Origin: an uncultured Saprospiraceae bacterium
GTDB taxonomy: Bacteria > Bacteroidota > Bacteroidia > Chitinophagales > Saprospiraceae
Reading direction: 5' to 3'
Length of the DNA: 44,069 nt
Assembly: GCA_937973565.1 (NCBI GenBank)
Contig: CALJKQ010000117.1
Coordinates: 1-44,069 of the forward strand
The notes under the pieces were generated by a model, which did not search any database, was not told the origin of the DNA, and was given only the letters and a program-made list of their open reading frames with translations. The translations under genes were made by a program, and so were the position numbers. Numbering within the stretch: the first letter of the stretch is position 1; every line of letters begins with the position of its first letter. Below are positions 6,995 to 14,937 of this stretch, piece by piece.

Positions 6995-8428
6995 TCAATA
7001 CACCCCCACCTCACTCAACACCACACAGCCCTTCGCCTCCACAACCGAAATCCGCAACTGCTGCGTTTCCACCGGCTTTATCCGTAATATCCTCTTGTGA
7101 CCTATCGTAGTAGCCCTGGCCACCTCCTTCCATTGTCCACCCACCATGGCTTCCACCACAAAATTTTCTATACGCTGACCCAAAGCTATATATTCCTGCA
7201 GCACAACATATTTCACCTGCCTTACGGTTCCCAAATCCAATTCAACCTGACTTTGTATTACATCATCATCCGTTGCCCAATACGTAGTGTTGTCTCCATC
7301 GGTAAGGTGCGCAGCCGAAGAACTCACATCGTTGCCGCGATTATGACTTGATTTTACTTTCACACCTTTGGCAAGGTTTTGACCCAATTCTTTTTGTAAG
7401 ATTGCCTTAAAATCAACGAGCGACTTCAAATCATTGTCATGAAACAGTCCTCTTCTGTCGGGTGGTACATTGAGCAACATATTGGAACCGCGACCCACCG
7501 AAGTAAGGTATCGCTCAAAAAGTTCTGCTCCCGATTTTACCTTTTCATCCTCTGCAGCATGGTAAAACCAACCCGGTCGGATGGAAAAATCGCATTCTGC
7601 AGGAATCCAATGACTGCCATCTGGACTGCCGGTGCCCAACAATTCTTCAATACCACTTTGGCCGGCATACAAGGTATCCGGTGTTAGGGTATTCCAATTG
7701 GTCTCAGCTACCCTGCCCTTTTCATTGCCCGCCCATCGTATGTGCGGACCGGCATCGCTAAAAAACAAAACATTGGGCTCCATCTTTTTGACCAGGTCCA
7801 GCGTCACCGGCCATTCATAGTATTTGGCTCTTTCTATTTGACGCGCTTCCCGGGCACCCCCATAATAACCATCGCCCCCATTGGCACCATCAAACCACAT
7901 CTCGGTAATGGGTCCGTATTGGATAAACAATTCCTCTAGCTGATTGCGATAATAAGTAAGGTATTCCTGGCTGCCATAAGCATAATGATTGCGGTCCCAC
8001 GGAGAAAGATAAATGCCAAACTTCAAACCATACTTTGCCGCTGCATCCCGCGTCTCTTTGACTATGTCTCCCTTACCTCCCTTATAAGGACTGTTTTTTA
8101 CGGAATGTTCTGTGTACCGGCTGGGCCAAAGACAAAATCCATCGTGGTGCTTGGTGGTAAGGATCATCATCTTAAATCCCGCCTCCTTCAATGCCCTGGC
8201 CCATTGCTCAGGATCGCAAGCCGATGGATTAAAAATCGAGGGCGACTCATCACCAAAACCCCATTCTTTATCCGTAAAAGTGTTGGTAGTAAAATGTATA
8301 AAAGCCGTCAGCTCCATATCATGCCAGGCCAACTGTGCTTTGGAGGGTACTGGGCCCACGGGGGAGGGTGGCTGAGCAAGAAGCTTAGAGGTCCCAAAAA
8401 ACCAAACAATTATTATCAAAATACGCAT
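6995..8428 (-). CDS. GH29 alpha-L-fucosidase with C-terminal discoidin-like domain
   Basis: The 477-residue product is a secreted glycoside hydrolase family 29 enzyme, expected to release L-fucose from glycans. The start at 8428 gives a signal peptide (MRILIIIVWFFGTSKLLAQ); an in-frame codon at 8500 would add 24 residues in front of it and is rejected. Family marks are WHDMELTAFIHFTTNTFTD, GFKMMILTTKHHDGFCLWPS, KFGIYLSPWDRN and EMWFDGANGG, where D180 is the expected catalytic nucleophile. The catalytic domain runs to about residue 350. Residues 360-477 form an F5/8 type C (CBM32-like) sandwich, seen in HLTDGDNTTYWAT and VELDLGTVRQVKYVVLQE, likely binding sugar. No sorting domain follows, so the enzyme is probably periplasmic. 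It is encoded alone behind a terminator. Confidence 0.93.
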   Translation of the reverse strand: MRILIIIVWFFGTSKLLAQPPSPVGPVPSKAQLAWHDMELTAFIHFTTNTFTDKEWGFGDESPSIFNPSACDPEQWARALKEAGFKMMILTTKHHDGFCLWPSRYTEHSVKNSPYKGGKGDIVKETRDAAAKYGLKFGIYLSPWDRNHYAYGSQEYLTYYRNQLEELFIQYGPITEMWFDGANGGDGYYGGAREARQIERAKYYEWPVTLDLVKKMEPNVLFFSDAGPHIRWAGNEKGRVAETNWNTLTPDTLYAGQSGIEELLGTGSPDGSHWIPAECDFSIRPGWFYHAAEDEKVKSGAELFERYLTSVGRGSNMLLNVPPDRRGLFHDNDLKSLVDFKAILQKELGQNLAKGVKVKSSHNRGNDVSSSAAHLTDGDNTTYWATDDDVIQSQVELDLGTVRQVKYVVLQEYIALGQRIENFVVEAMVGGQWKEVARATTIGHKRILRIKPVETQQLRISVVEAKGCVVLSEVGVY

Positions 8429-8513
8429 ACCAAATTTTTGATCTAAAGATAAAACATACCCCTTCAAACTAAGCCTATTGATGCGACCTTCTTTCACCAT
8501 AGTCTATCCTAAA

Positions 8514-8549
8514 GATTGTAAGGGCGCAATGTTTTGCGCCCTTACAATC
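8514..8549 (-). terminator. Perfect 16-bp hairpin terminator at the end of the YdeI-like gene
   Basis: Positions 8514-8529 pair perfectly with 8534-8549 around a TGTT loop. Read on the - strand, the first arm begins inside the last codons of the preceding gene, so its TAA stop lies in the stem; the arm is followed by CTTT. It separates that gene from the fucosidase gene. Confidence 0.75.
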
Positions 8550-9078
8550 TTTCCATTACCCTCCTCCTGGCAAGCGCTCCTTTCTTCAAAGCCAGCGCCA
8601 TGAGCGGCTGCTTTTGTTTGGCAGAACTCAATTTTTCATACGTGTCTTTTGCCCCAGAATTTTCTTCAAGAAACAACTTTAAGTCATCGGGTAAAATGCC
8701 CTCTTCCGCATCGTCAAAAAAATACCAACCCCCACTGGCCTTGGCCGCTTCTATCGAAACAAATCCTGCTTCTGCCATCAGTCCTTTTGCGGTCAGCATT
8801 TCTACCCGGGTTTTATTCAACTTCGTCCACGGACTTTTGGCTTTTCGCTGCGCAAAATACTGGTAATACCCATCTTCATCACAACTTATAGCCTTGCTGT
8901 CGATCCAGCCAAAGCACAAGGCCTCTTCCACCGCCTCTACATAAGATACACCCGGAAGCCTGGAATCTTTTTTCGCTACGATACACCATACATTTTGTTC
9001 TTTGGCATGGTTTTTCTTCAGCCAGTTTCGCCATGCTTTGCGAGACCTGGGCCTTATGGCATTTGTGATTTCGGTCAA
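8542..9078 (-). CDS. YdeI/OmpD-associated family protein
   Basis: The 178-residue product belongs to the YdeI-type family. Seen motifs are RSRKAWRNWLKKNH, QNVWCIVAKKDSRLPGVSYVEAVEEALCFGWIDS (in pieces), QYFAQRKAKSPWTKLNKTRV and a helical C-terminus with FFDDAEEGILPDDL and a final KKGALARRRVMERL. Family members are cytoplasmic and have been linked to resistance to cationic peptides or to stress, without a settled biochemical activity. The only start in frame at the right place is a TTG at 9078, since a stop lies just upstream, giving MTEITNAIRPRS. The last codons double as one arm of a perfect terminator. It is probably monocistronic. Confidence 0.85.
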   Translation of the reverse strand: MTEITNAIRPRSRKAWRNWLKKNHAKEQNVWCIVAKKDSRLPGVSYVEAVEEALCFGWIDSKAISCDEDGYYQYFAQRKAKSPWTKLNKTRVEMLTAKGLMAEAGFVSIEAAKASGGWYFFDDAEEGILPDDLKLFLEENSGAKDTYEKLSSAKQKQPLMALALKKGALARRRVMERL

Positions 9079-9178
9079 TTTTTGGCAACTATATCATTCA
9101 GCAATGGGGTAATCCTCCTATGTCCGAAGATCAAGGGAAACCCATAAATAATCCATGCTAAATATATAATATTTTTAC

Positions 9179-11143
9179 TTAATGGTGCTTGTGTCCCTGT
9201 ACCCTTTTTAAATCAATGTTGTTAATGGGTTGATAAACCAATGGCACGTATTCGGTTTGAACATCGCTCTTATCCAAGCCAAAGGCTTTTTCATCCGAAA
9301 GACTCAAATGCTTAAGGAAAAAATAAGAAGATAAAAGCATGCCCTCTTTAAGGTTAAACTCGTTTTCAACAGAAAGGAATTTTTCTATGACCACGAATTT
9401 AAAGTCGGGTTCACTGTTGTATTTAGAACTGCCATCCGGCCTTATGTGCAGGTTGAGTTCTTTGTTGTTGACCAGTTCCTGCACGATCTTTTTAAAGTAA
9501 AGTTCTGTTCTGGGCTGGAGCCTGAAACCAATATTGATATTGACCTTAATAACCTTGTCATCTACCAGCTCAGATACATCATAGGTGAGGGTATAAGGTT
9601 GTTCGGTGCGATTGATGTGCAAAAACCAGTACACATCGGCTCGTTTTGGTTTTTTGGAAAAAATGGATTTCATGATTTTATCCTCAATTTCGTGCCTGCT
9701 GTTAGCTTTCGTCAGATAAATGAGGTGGGTTGAAAATTTAGGTATGCTGTCGTCATGACTCAATTCATTGAGTTTTGGTACGTATTGACCAAGCTCTACA
9801 AACTTGGTAAGACGATTGTTCGTCTTTCTCGCGAAGTACCATACATACATAACCAGAAAAATAAAAAGTTCAAAAAACAGGAACATCCATCTTTCCTTAA
9901 TCTTGGCTACATTGGCAATAAAAAAGAAAAACTCTACCATGCCATATACGATTACAAACGCGTATACCAAATAACGGTTCCATTTGAGCTTATACAACAG
10001 GAAATAACTCAGCAGCATGGTGGTCATCATCATCGTAATGGTAATGGAAAAACCATAGGCTGCCTCCATGTGGGTTGAATTTTTGAAATACAAAATCATC
10101 ATGACACATCCTATCCACAAGATGGTATTGACACTGGGTATATAGATCTGTCCCTTGGTCTCTGTGGGCTGCTTAACGGTTACCCTGGGCCAGAAATTGA
10201 GGTTGATAGCTTCACTGATCAACGTGTAACTGCCACTGATCAAAGCCTGGGAAGCTATGATGGCAGCTGCGGTGGCAATGCCTATGCCTATAGGTAAAAA
10301 CCATTCGGGCATGATTTCAAAAAATGGATTTCTGCCTTCAAGTCCAGCCCCTGCACTGTGCAACAACCAGGCTGATTGTCCAAAATAATTGAGCAAAAGA
10401 CAAATTTTTACGAAAACCCAGGTGATTCGGATGTTGTTGCGACCACAGTGCCCAAGATCAGAATACAAGGCTTCTGCGCCTGTTGTAGCCAGGAAAACAG
10501 CCCCCAATAACCAAAAGCCGTGCGGATATTTTACCAAAAGATCGATGGCATAACGAGGGTCAATGGCTTGCAATACAGAAGGATAATGAACCAATTGCCC
10601 CAGACCCAGGATGGCCAGCATGCTGAACCAAATTACCATTATTGGGCCAAATGCGACACCCACTTTTTGGGTACCAAATCGCTGAAAAAAGAAAAGCACT
10701 GAGAGAATCACAATCACAATGGGCACAGTTGGAATATCTTCCAATCCCTTTATAATGGTAAGACCTTCAATGGCAGAAGCTACCGAAATCGGCGGTGTGA
10801 TGATGCCATCTGCCAATAAAGTAGTTGCTCCCAATATGGTAGGTACTGCCAGGTATTTCCCATATCTTCTTACAAGAGCATACAAAGAAAATATCCCTCC
10901 CTCACCATCATTATCAGCCTTTAAGGTAAGCCAAATGTATTTGATGGTAGTCTGTAAGGTAAGTGTCCAGAAAACGCAGGATATACCACCAAAAACCAAC
11001 ATTTCATCAATGTTTTTTTCACCTACGATGGCCTTTAATACATACAATGGACTGGTGCCTATATCACCATAAATAATGCCGAGGGCAACCAGCAATGAAG
11101 CTGCGGTCACTTTATTTTGTAGCGATCCGTGATTGTTTTGCAT
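9179..11143 (-). CDS. kup: Kup-type potassium uptake protein
   Basis: The 654-residue product is a KUP/HAK/KT potassium transporter, a proton-coupled K+ importer in the inner membrane. The diagnostic N-terminal GIIYGDIGTSPLYVLKAI is followed by DNDGEGGIFSLYALVRR, TTLLADGIITPPISVASAIEGL and about twelve membrane segments up to residue 430; the last 210 residues form the cytoplasmic domain typical of Kup. Length is close to the E. coli protein (622). I start at the ATG 11143 rather than the TTG at 11149. Immediately upstream on the same strand is a KdpD/KdpE-like pair, ending 148 bases before this start, which suggests K+-responsive control of kup. No terminator is obvious after the stop. Confidence 0.95.
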   Translation of the reverse strand: MQNNHGSLQNKVTAASLLVALGIIYGDIGTSPLYVLKAIVGEKNIDEMLVFGGISCVFWTLTLQTTIKYIWLTLKADNDGEGGIFSLYALVRRYGKYLAVPTILGATTLLADGIITPPISVASAIEGLTIIKGLEDIPTVPIVIVILSVLFFFQRFGTQKVGVAFGPIMVIWFSMLAILGLGQLVHYPSVLQAIDPRYAIDLLVKYPHGFWLLGAVFLATTGAEALYSDLGHCGRNNIRITWVFVKICLLLNYFGQSAWLLHSAGAGLEGRNPFFEIMPEWFLPIGIGIATAAAIIASQALISGSYTLISEAINLNFWPRVTVKQPTETKGQIYIPSVNTILWIGCVMMILYFKNSTHMEAAYGFSITITMMMTTMLLSYFLLYKLKWNRYLVYAFVIVYGMVEFFFFIANVAKIKERWMFLFFELFIFLVMYVWYFARKTNNRLTKFVELGQYVPKLNELSHDDSIPKFSTHLIYLTKANSRHEIEDKIMKSIFSKKPKRADVYWFLHINRTEQPYTLTYDVSELVDDKVIKVNINIGFRLQPRTELYFKKIVQELVNNKELNLHIRPDGSSKYNSEPDFKFVVIEKFLSVENEFNLKEGMLLSSYFFLKHLSLSDEKAFGLDKSDVQTEYVPLVYQPINNIDLKRVQGHKHH

Positions 11144-11291
11144 GCTCAATAAATTTTATGCAAAGTTGGATCCTCGTACGTAAGTAAAAAATCAAGACTT
11201 ATCCAGGAAAAATAAAGATTTTATAAAGACCAAAATCCATCTCAACTAAAATCAGATGAACAGCCATACAAAGAGATTATCAAAAGGCGGA

Positions 11292-11969
11292 CTATTGAAA
11301 ACGGTACCCCACCCTGCTTTCGGTCACAAGGTGACGGGGTTGATTGGCATCTTCTTCAATTTTCTTGCGCAACGTTCCTATAAATACACGCAGATATTGT
11401 GTTTCGTTTTGATAAGAAAGTCCCCAAATGGTTTTGAGTATATATTGGTGGGTAAGTACCCTGCCTGCATTGGATGCCAACAAAGCCAGCAGTTGGTATT
11501 CTGTAGCTGTAAGCTTGAGAATTTCTTCGCCTTTTTTGACGACCCGGGCAGAAAAGTCAATATAAAGATTGCCGGAACTTATATAAGTATTTTTTGTGGC
11601 CGAAGGATTGTGTTTCATTGCCGATCGAATCCTTGCCAGCAGTTCTGAGTTTCTAAAGGGCTTGGTGAGATAATCGGAAGCACCTTCATCAAGGGCTTTG
11701 ACAATGTCGTCTTCTCCATCCTGGACAGAAAGAATGATGATCGCATTTTCATACCAGAGTCGCAGCGATTTCAATACTTCATGACCATTGATATCAGGCA
11801 GACCCAAATCGAGGAGTATTACATCGGGTCTGTGGTTGGCAGCCAAAGCAAGTCCGGTTGTTCCGTCTTCAGCCAGAATGACCGTCATTTCCTGACTCTT
11901 CAGCGTGAGCTCCAGCAATTTTCGAATCTGAGCTTCGTCGTCGATTACCAGAACGGTAGTTTTATTCAT
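11292..11969 (-). CDS. kdpE: KdpE-like response regulator
   Basis: The 225-residue product is an OmpR/KdpE-class transcription factor. The receiver domain (1-115) shows the acidic pocket D10-D11, phosphorylation site D54 in VILLDLGLPD, S81 and K103 in TKPF. A winged-helix DNA-binding domain follows (about 128-225) with LTATEYQLLALLASNAGRVL, YLRVFIGTLRKKIE and the ending TESRVGYRF. LGLPDINGHEVLKSLR and the overall pattern are closest to KdpE. Its start overlaps the histidine kinase stop by 8 bases, so the two are translationally coupled. The gene directly downstream is kup and no kdpFABC is present in the window, so kup is the likely target; this is inference from context. Confidence 0.88.
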   Translation of the reverse strand: MNKTTVLVIDDEAQIRKLLELTLKSQEMTVILAEDGTTGLALAANHRPDVILLDLGLPDINGHEVLKSLRLWYENAIIILSVQDGEDDIVKALDEGASDYLTKPFRNSELLARIRSAMKHNPSATKNTYISSGNLYIDFSARVVKKGEEILKLTATEYQLLALLASNAGRVLTHQYILKTIWGLSYQNETQYLRVFIGTLRKKIEEDANQPRHLVTESRVGYRFQ

Positions 11970-13056
11970 TTTTCAACTGGTTGATGAAGGTGGTTTCAGT
12001 AGGCAAATGTAAGGTAAATAAGCATCCTTGTCCGGGACTGGTTTTTAAACTCACGCTGCCACCCTGTGCTTCGCAAAATCCTTTTACCACAGATAAACCC
12101 AGTCCGATACCTCCTGCCTTGCTTCCTGCAGGCCTGTAAAATTTGTCAAAGACCCGATCGGCAACCTCAGCACTGAGTCCGGGTCCATTGTCTTTTACAT
12201 AAAACTCAACACGACCTTCCTTTACGGCTGCACCCATTTCAATGGGTGGACCACCATACGTCAGTGCGTTGTGCAACAGGTTGTATAAGGCCTGACTGGT
12301 AAAGCCCATATCTATTTTGATCAGGGGTAAATTATCGGGAATAACTACCTTTATCGCAGCTGCCTCACTACCTTCCCATTGCTTCATTGCCTCATGCACT
12401 ACCTCACCGACTTCGCACCAATCGGGCCTGGCTTGCAACATGCCACTTTCCAGACGATTCATGTTAAGCATATTCTCCACTTGCCGGTTGAGTCTGTTGC
12501 CTGCAATTTCAACTTCTGAAATCAAGTCCAGCAGTGCGTCCGGGTTGTTGCGACTTATCTGATCTTTCATGCCATCAACGGAAGAAATAATGGCTGCAAG
12601 AGGGGTCTTCATTTCATGCGATAGTGAATTGAGCAAAGTATGATACAACTGGATGGATTTTACTTTTTCTTCCTTTTCCCTCGCCCGATCCCTCTCTTTC
12701 CTGATTTGTGATTGTAACACAGCACTTACCAGCGCAATGAAAAAATATACCATAAACATGAGAAGATCCTCGGCATGGTCTATATGGAAAGTATAGATCG
12801 GGGGGATAAAGAAAAAATTCCATATAAATGCACTCAGGCTGGCGGCGGCTATTACCGGCCAAATAGAAAAAAACATGGCCAATAACGACACCACAGTGAG
12901 CAAGATCAATGCCACTACCTTGTAGCCTATCCACGATACACTTACAAAACATATCAAAGAGGCAAATAATACCACACCAATGGCCATTACCAATTGTAAT
13001 CGCACATTCATTTCTTTTATGACTAAACCGCCCTTAAAAGGAATAGGTGTCTTCAT
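11962..13056 (-). CDS. KdpD-like sensor histidine kinase lacking the N-terminal KdpD/USP region
   Basis: The 364-residue product matches only the C-terminal half of KdpD (E. coli KdpD is about 890 residues). It opens with a short cytoplasmic stretch, then a DUF4118-type bundle of membrane helices (about 20-112, including AFIWNFFFIPPIYTFHI), a short coiled linker, the HisKA box with H147 in SLSHEMKTPLAAI, and an HATPase domain with NLLHNALTYGG, DNGPGLS and GGIGLGLSVVKG. The ATP-binding KdpD and universal-stress domains that precede the membrane part in classical KdpD are missing. Its ATG directly follows the stop of the VOC gene, and its end overlaps the response regulator, so all are cotranscribed. 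It likely senses potassium or turgor; that is inferred from family and from the neighbouring kup. Confidence 0.88.
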   Translation of the reverse strand: MKTPIPFKGGLVIKEMNVRLQLVMAIGVVLFASLICFVSVSWIGYKVVALILLTVVSLLAMFFSIWPVIAAASLSAFIWNFFFIPPIYTFHIDHAEDLLMFMVYFFIALVSAVLQSQIRKERDRAREKEEKVKSIQLYHTLLNSLSHEMKTPLAAIISSVDGMKDQISRNNPDALLDLISEVEIAGNRLNRQVENMLNMNRLESGMLQARPDWCEVGEVVHEAMKQWEGSEAAAIKVVIPDNLPLIKIDMGFTSQALYNLLHNALTYGGPPIEMGAAVKEGRVEFYVKDNGPGLSAEVADRVFDKFYRPAGSKAGGIGLGLSVVKGFCEAQGGSVSLKTSPGQGCLFTLHLPTETTFINQLKNE

Positions 13057-13464
13057 TTATTCAGCAGGCGGCTCGCCCATATACATTACCTCCCATTGAT
13101 GACCGTCGATGTCGGCAAATGAATCATAGTACATCCACCCATGGTCTGCAGCTTCTCTATACCTTTTTCCACCCGAAGCTATTGCTTTGTTGACAATTTC
13201 AATGACTCTTTCTTTGCTTTCCACCTGAATGGCTATTAAAACCTGGGTCGACTTGCCATCTGCTACAGAACGGTCGGTAAAGGTTTTAAAAAATTCTTCT
13301 TGCAAAAGCATAGAATACATCTTATCTTCCTGCAAAATCAGGCAAAGTGCCTTTTCATCGCTGAATTGAGAATTGAATCCAAAACCTAAGCCCTCCCAAA
13401 ATTCTCTGGTTTTTTCTAGGTCTTTGATGGGCAAATTGACGTATATCGATTTGATCTCTTGCAT
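13057..13464 (-). CDS. VOC (glyoxalase/bleomycin-resistance fold) family protein
   Basis: The 135-residue product is one VOC-fold unit made of two beta-alpha-beta-beta-beta modules. It starts IYVNLPIKDLEKTREFWEGLGFGFN and ends YDSFADIDGHQWEVMYMGEP; the D-x-D-G-H-x-W-E tail contributes the usual metal-site glutamate. Relatives are small cytoplasmic metal-dependent lyases, dioxygenases or resistance proteins, and the substrate here is unknown. The stop codon touches the start of the histidine kinase gene with no base between, and the gene upstream ends 5 bases before this start, so it is part of a tight operon DUF1295 - VOC - kinase - regulator. Its functional link to the kinase is unclear. Confidence 0.85.
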   Translation of the reverse strand: MQEIKSIYVNLPIKDLEKTREFWEGLGFGFNSQFSDEKALCLILQEDKMYSMLLQEEFFKTFTDRSVADGKSTQVLIAIQVESKERVIEIVNKAIASGGKRYREAADHGWMYYDSFADIDGHQWEVMYMGEPPAE

Positions 13465-13469
13465 GCTAT

Positions 13470-14399
13470 CTATTTGAATTTGGGTAAAGGTATAAATTTA
13501 GAAACCTTTTGTTGATATTCGGCATATTCCGGATACTTACCGGCACTGATCTCTTCACTAAAATCGGCACTACCCTGAAACAACAAAACCAGAAGCAAAG
13601 CCCCGGTAAGACTCCAGTTGATCCATTCACCCGAGGCGGCCACCGAAAAAAGATAAAAACTGATCCAAATGCTCTGCTCCGCAAAATAATTGGGGTGACG
13701 ACTCAATGCCCACAAACCACGATTCAAAAAACCACGTTGCTGATCGGGAGTCAATGCCTGTCCCTCATTAATAGCCTTCCATTTACTGCTCTGGTACTGC
13801 CACTGCTGCCAATCTGCCACCATCTCAAAAAAGATAAATGAAAACATAAGTCCTGCCGCCAGACAATCCAGCCCATTCATTTCTTTTCCCCTTTGATCAA
13901 AGGCAATAACTGCCGGCAAGGTAAACAACAAAATCAGACCGTTTTGATACAACGATATAAAAAACAAATTAAACAAACTCCACTTCCATCCCGGTTGAAA
14001 TTCCTTCTTTGCCCTCAATACCTTCCAACGGTAATCTTCTTCTCCTTCCCAAAATTTCAACTTATAAGCCCCCTTCAGTGCAAAATTGGCTGTAAGCCTT
14101 ATACCCCAAATGGCAGTGAGCAAGCCCATTACCACCAGTCGCGAATCAAAGCCTCCTCTCCATACCACATAGCCCACATACACAATCGGCAAAAGACTCC
14201 ACAACTTATCCACCTGCGAATAATTCTTCGTCAACTCCGATACTAAAAAACAATAGGCCGCAGCCACGAAACTCATCATGACCAACTCCCACAGAAGTAT
14301 ACTGGCATCAATGCCCAATCCCATGCCCGAAAAATATGAAACCGCCGGCACCACAATCAAGGTAACCATCAACAAAATCGCCGTTGTAAGTATCTTCAT
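13470..14399 (-). CDS. DUF1295 membrane protein (steroid 5-alpha-reductase-like)
   Basis: The 309-residue product is a polytopic inner-membrane protein of the DUF1295 family, distantly related to steroid 5-alpha reductases and isoprenylcysteine methyltransferases. About seven hydrophobic segments are seen. The C-terminal third contains the conserved LSRHPNYFAEQSIWISFYLF and the ending YPEYAEYQQKVSKFIPLP, where similar enzymes bind NADPH or a methyl donor. Substrate and reaction are unknown. It is the first gene of the operon that continues into VOC, histidine kinase and regulator, with a -7 box (14418-14425) 18 bases before its ATG. Confidence 0.88.
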   Translation of the reverse strand: MKILTTAILLMVTLIVVPAVSYFSGMGLGIDASILLWELVMMSFVAAAYCFLVSELTKNYSQVDKLWSLLPIVYVGYVVWRGGFDSRLVVMGLLTAIWGIRLTANFALKGAYKLKFWEGEEDYRWKVLRAKKEFQPGWKWSLFNLFFISLYQNGLILLFTLPAVIAFDQRGKEMNGLDCLAAGLMFSFIFFEMVADWQQWQYQSSKWKAINEGQALTPDQQRGFLNRGLWALSRHPNYFAEQSIWISFYLFSVAASGEWINWSLTGALLLVLLFQGSADFSEEISAGKYPEYAEYQQKVSKFIPLPKFK

Positions 14400-14417
14400 C
14401 GTCTGATTGATTTACCA

Positions 14418-14425
14418 CAAAGATA
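14418..14425 (-). promoter_or_regulatory. -7 promoter box TATCTTTG for the DUF1295 operon
   Basis: TATCTTTG on the - strand, 18 bases upstream of the ATG at 14399, with a T-rich stretch about 20 bases further upstream in the -33 area. Confidence 0.5.
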
Positions 14426-14528
14426 AATGCCTGTGCCAATAAAAAAGCACTTTTTGTTGTCCATTCAATATTCAAATGTCTTTAAAAGCGCAAAGCGATA
14501 ATGAACTGAGGTGCTCTAAAATTCATGA

Positions 14529-14640
14529 GTCGATGCCTTGCGATTAGCGCAAGGTTCCTTCACTAAATTGATCTGCCAATCAATTTTTTCGGCTATGCCG
14601 AAATCGTTCAGTCATCCTAAGGCGAAGCCGTATTGACCTA
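14529..14640 (+). repeat. Structured hairpin repeat, copy B
   Basis: The same order of elements as copies A and C: GTCGATG, hairpin CCTTGCG/CGCAAGG (14536-14554), TTCCTTCACT, hairpin AAATTGAT/ATCAATTT with loop CTGCCA (14565-14586), hairpin TTCGGC/GCCGAA (14588-14602), ATCGTTCAGTCATCCTAA, hairpin GGC/GCC around GAA (14621-14629). It faces an inverted partial copy at 14641-14733. It lies in the 14426-14934 gap, which holds no gene. Confidence 0.85.
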
Positions 14641-14733
14641 AGCATGACCGAGTGGTTGCGACTCCGGAGCAAATCGAGTGAAAGATTTCACTCGATAACG
14701 AGGGAACCGTGCAAAACCTTGCACGGCGACAAC
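14641..14733 (-). repeat. Structured hairpin repeat, inverted copy B'
   Basis: Read on the - strand from 14733: GTTGTCG, a hairpin CCGTGCAA/TTGCACGG (14707-14726), TTCC, a long hairpin with stem ATCGAGTGAAA/TTTCACTCGAT (14673-14696), a weaker stem TTGC/GCAA, then TCATGCTTAGG, which corresponds to TCATCCTAAG of the other copies. Order and linkers follow the family, but stems 2 and 3 have diverged and TTCACTA is missing, so membership is less certain than for A, B and C. Confidence 0.55.
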
Positions 14734-14823
14734 TAAGCTTTTCCAGAAACGCTTTTATTTTATTTCATTGCCTTTAGCTAAACCTATTGTACTAATTGCA
14801 ATTGGTAGCTTTACAAAGCATAA

Positions 14824-14937
14824 GTCGATGCCACGCGGTATGCGCGTGGTTCATTCACTAAATTAATCTGCCAATTAATTTTTTCGGCTATGCCGAAATC
14901 GTTCCTTCATCCTAAGCGCGAAGCGCGTATTGCCCTA
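14824..14937 (+). repeat. Structured hairpin repeat, copy C
   Basis: Layout as copy B, with different but still complementary stems: hairpin CCACGCG/CGCGTGG (14831-14849), TTCATTCACT, hairpin AAATTAAT/ATTAATTT with loop CTGCCA (14860-14881), hairpin TTCGGC/GCCGAA (14883-14897), ATCGTTCCTTCATCCTAA, hairpin GCGC/GCGC around GAA (14916-14926). Its end reaches the stop codon of the - strand gene at 14935, so it forms that gene's 3' untranslated region. Confidence 0.85.

Noticed and set aside
7985..8446. 153-codon + strand frame
   Set aside because: It is a shadow on the opposite strand of the GH29 gene, whose catalytic motifs are certain.
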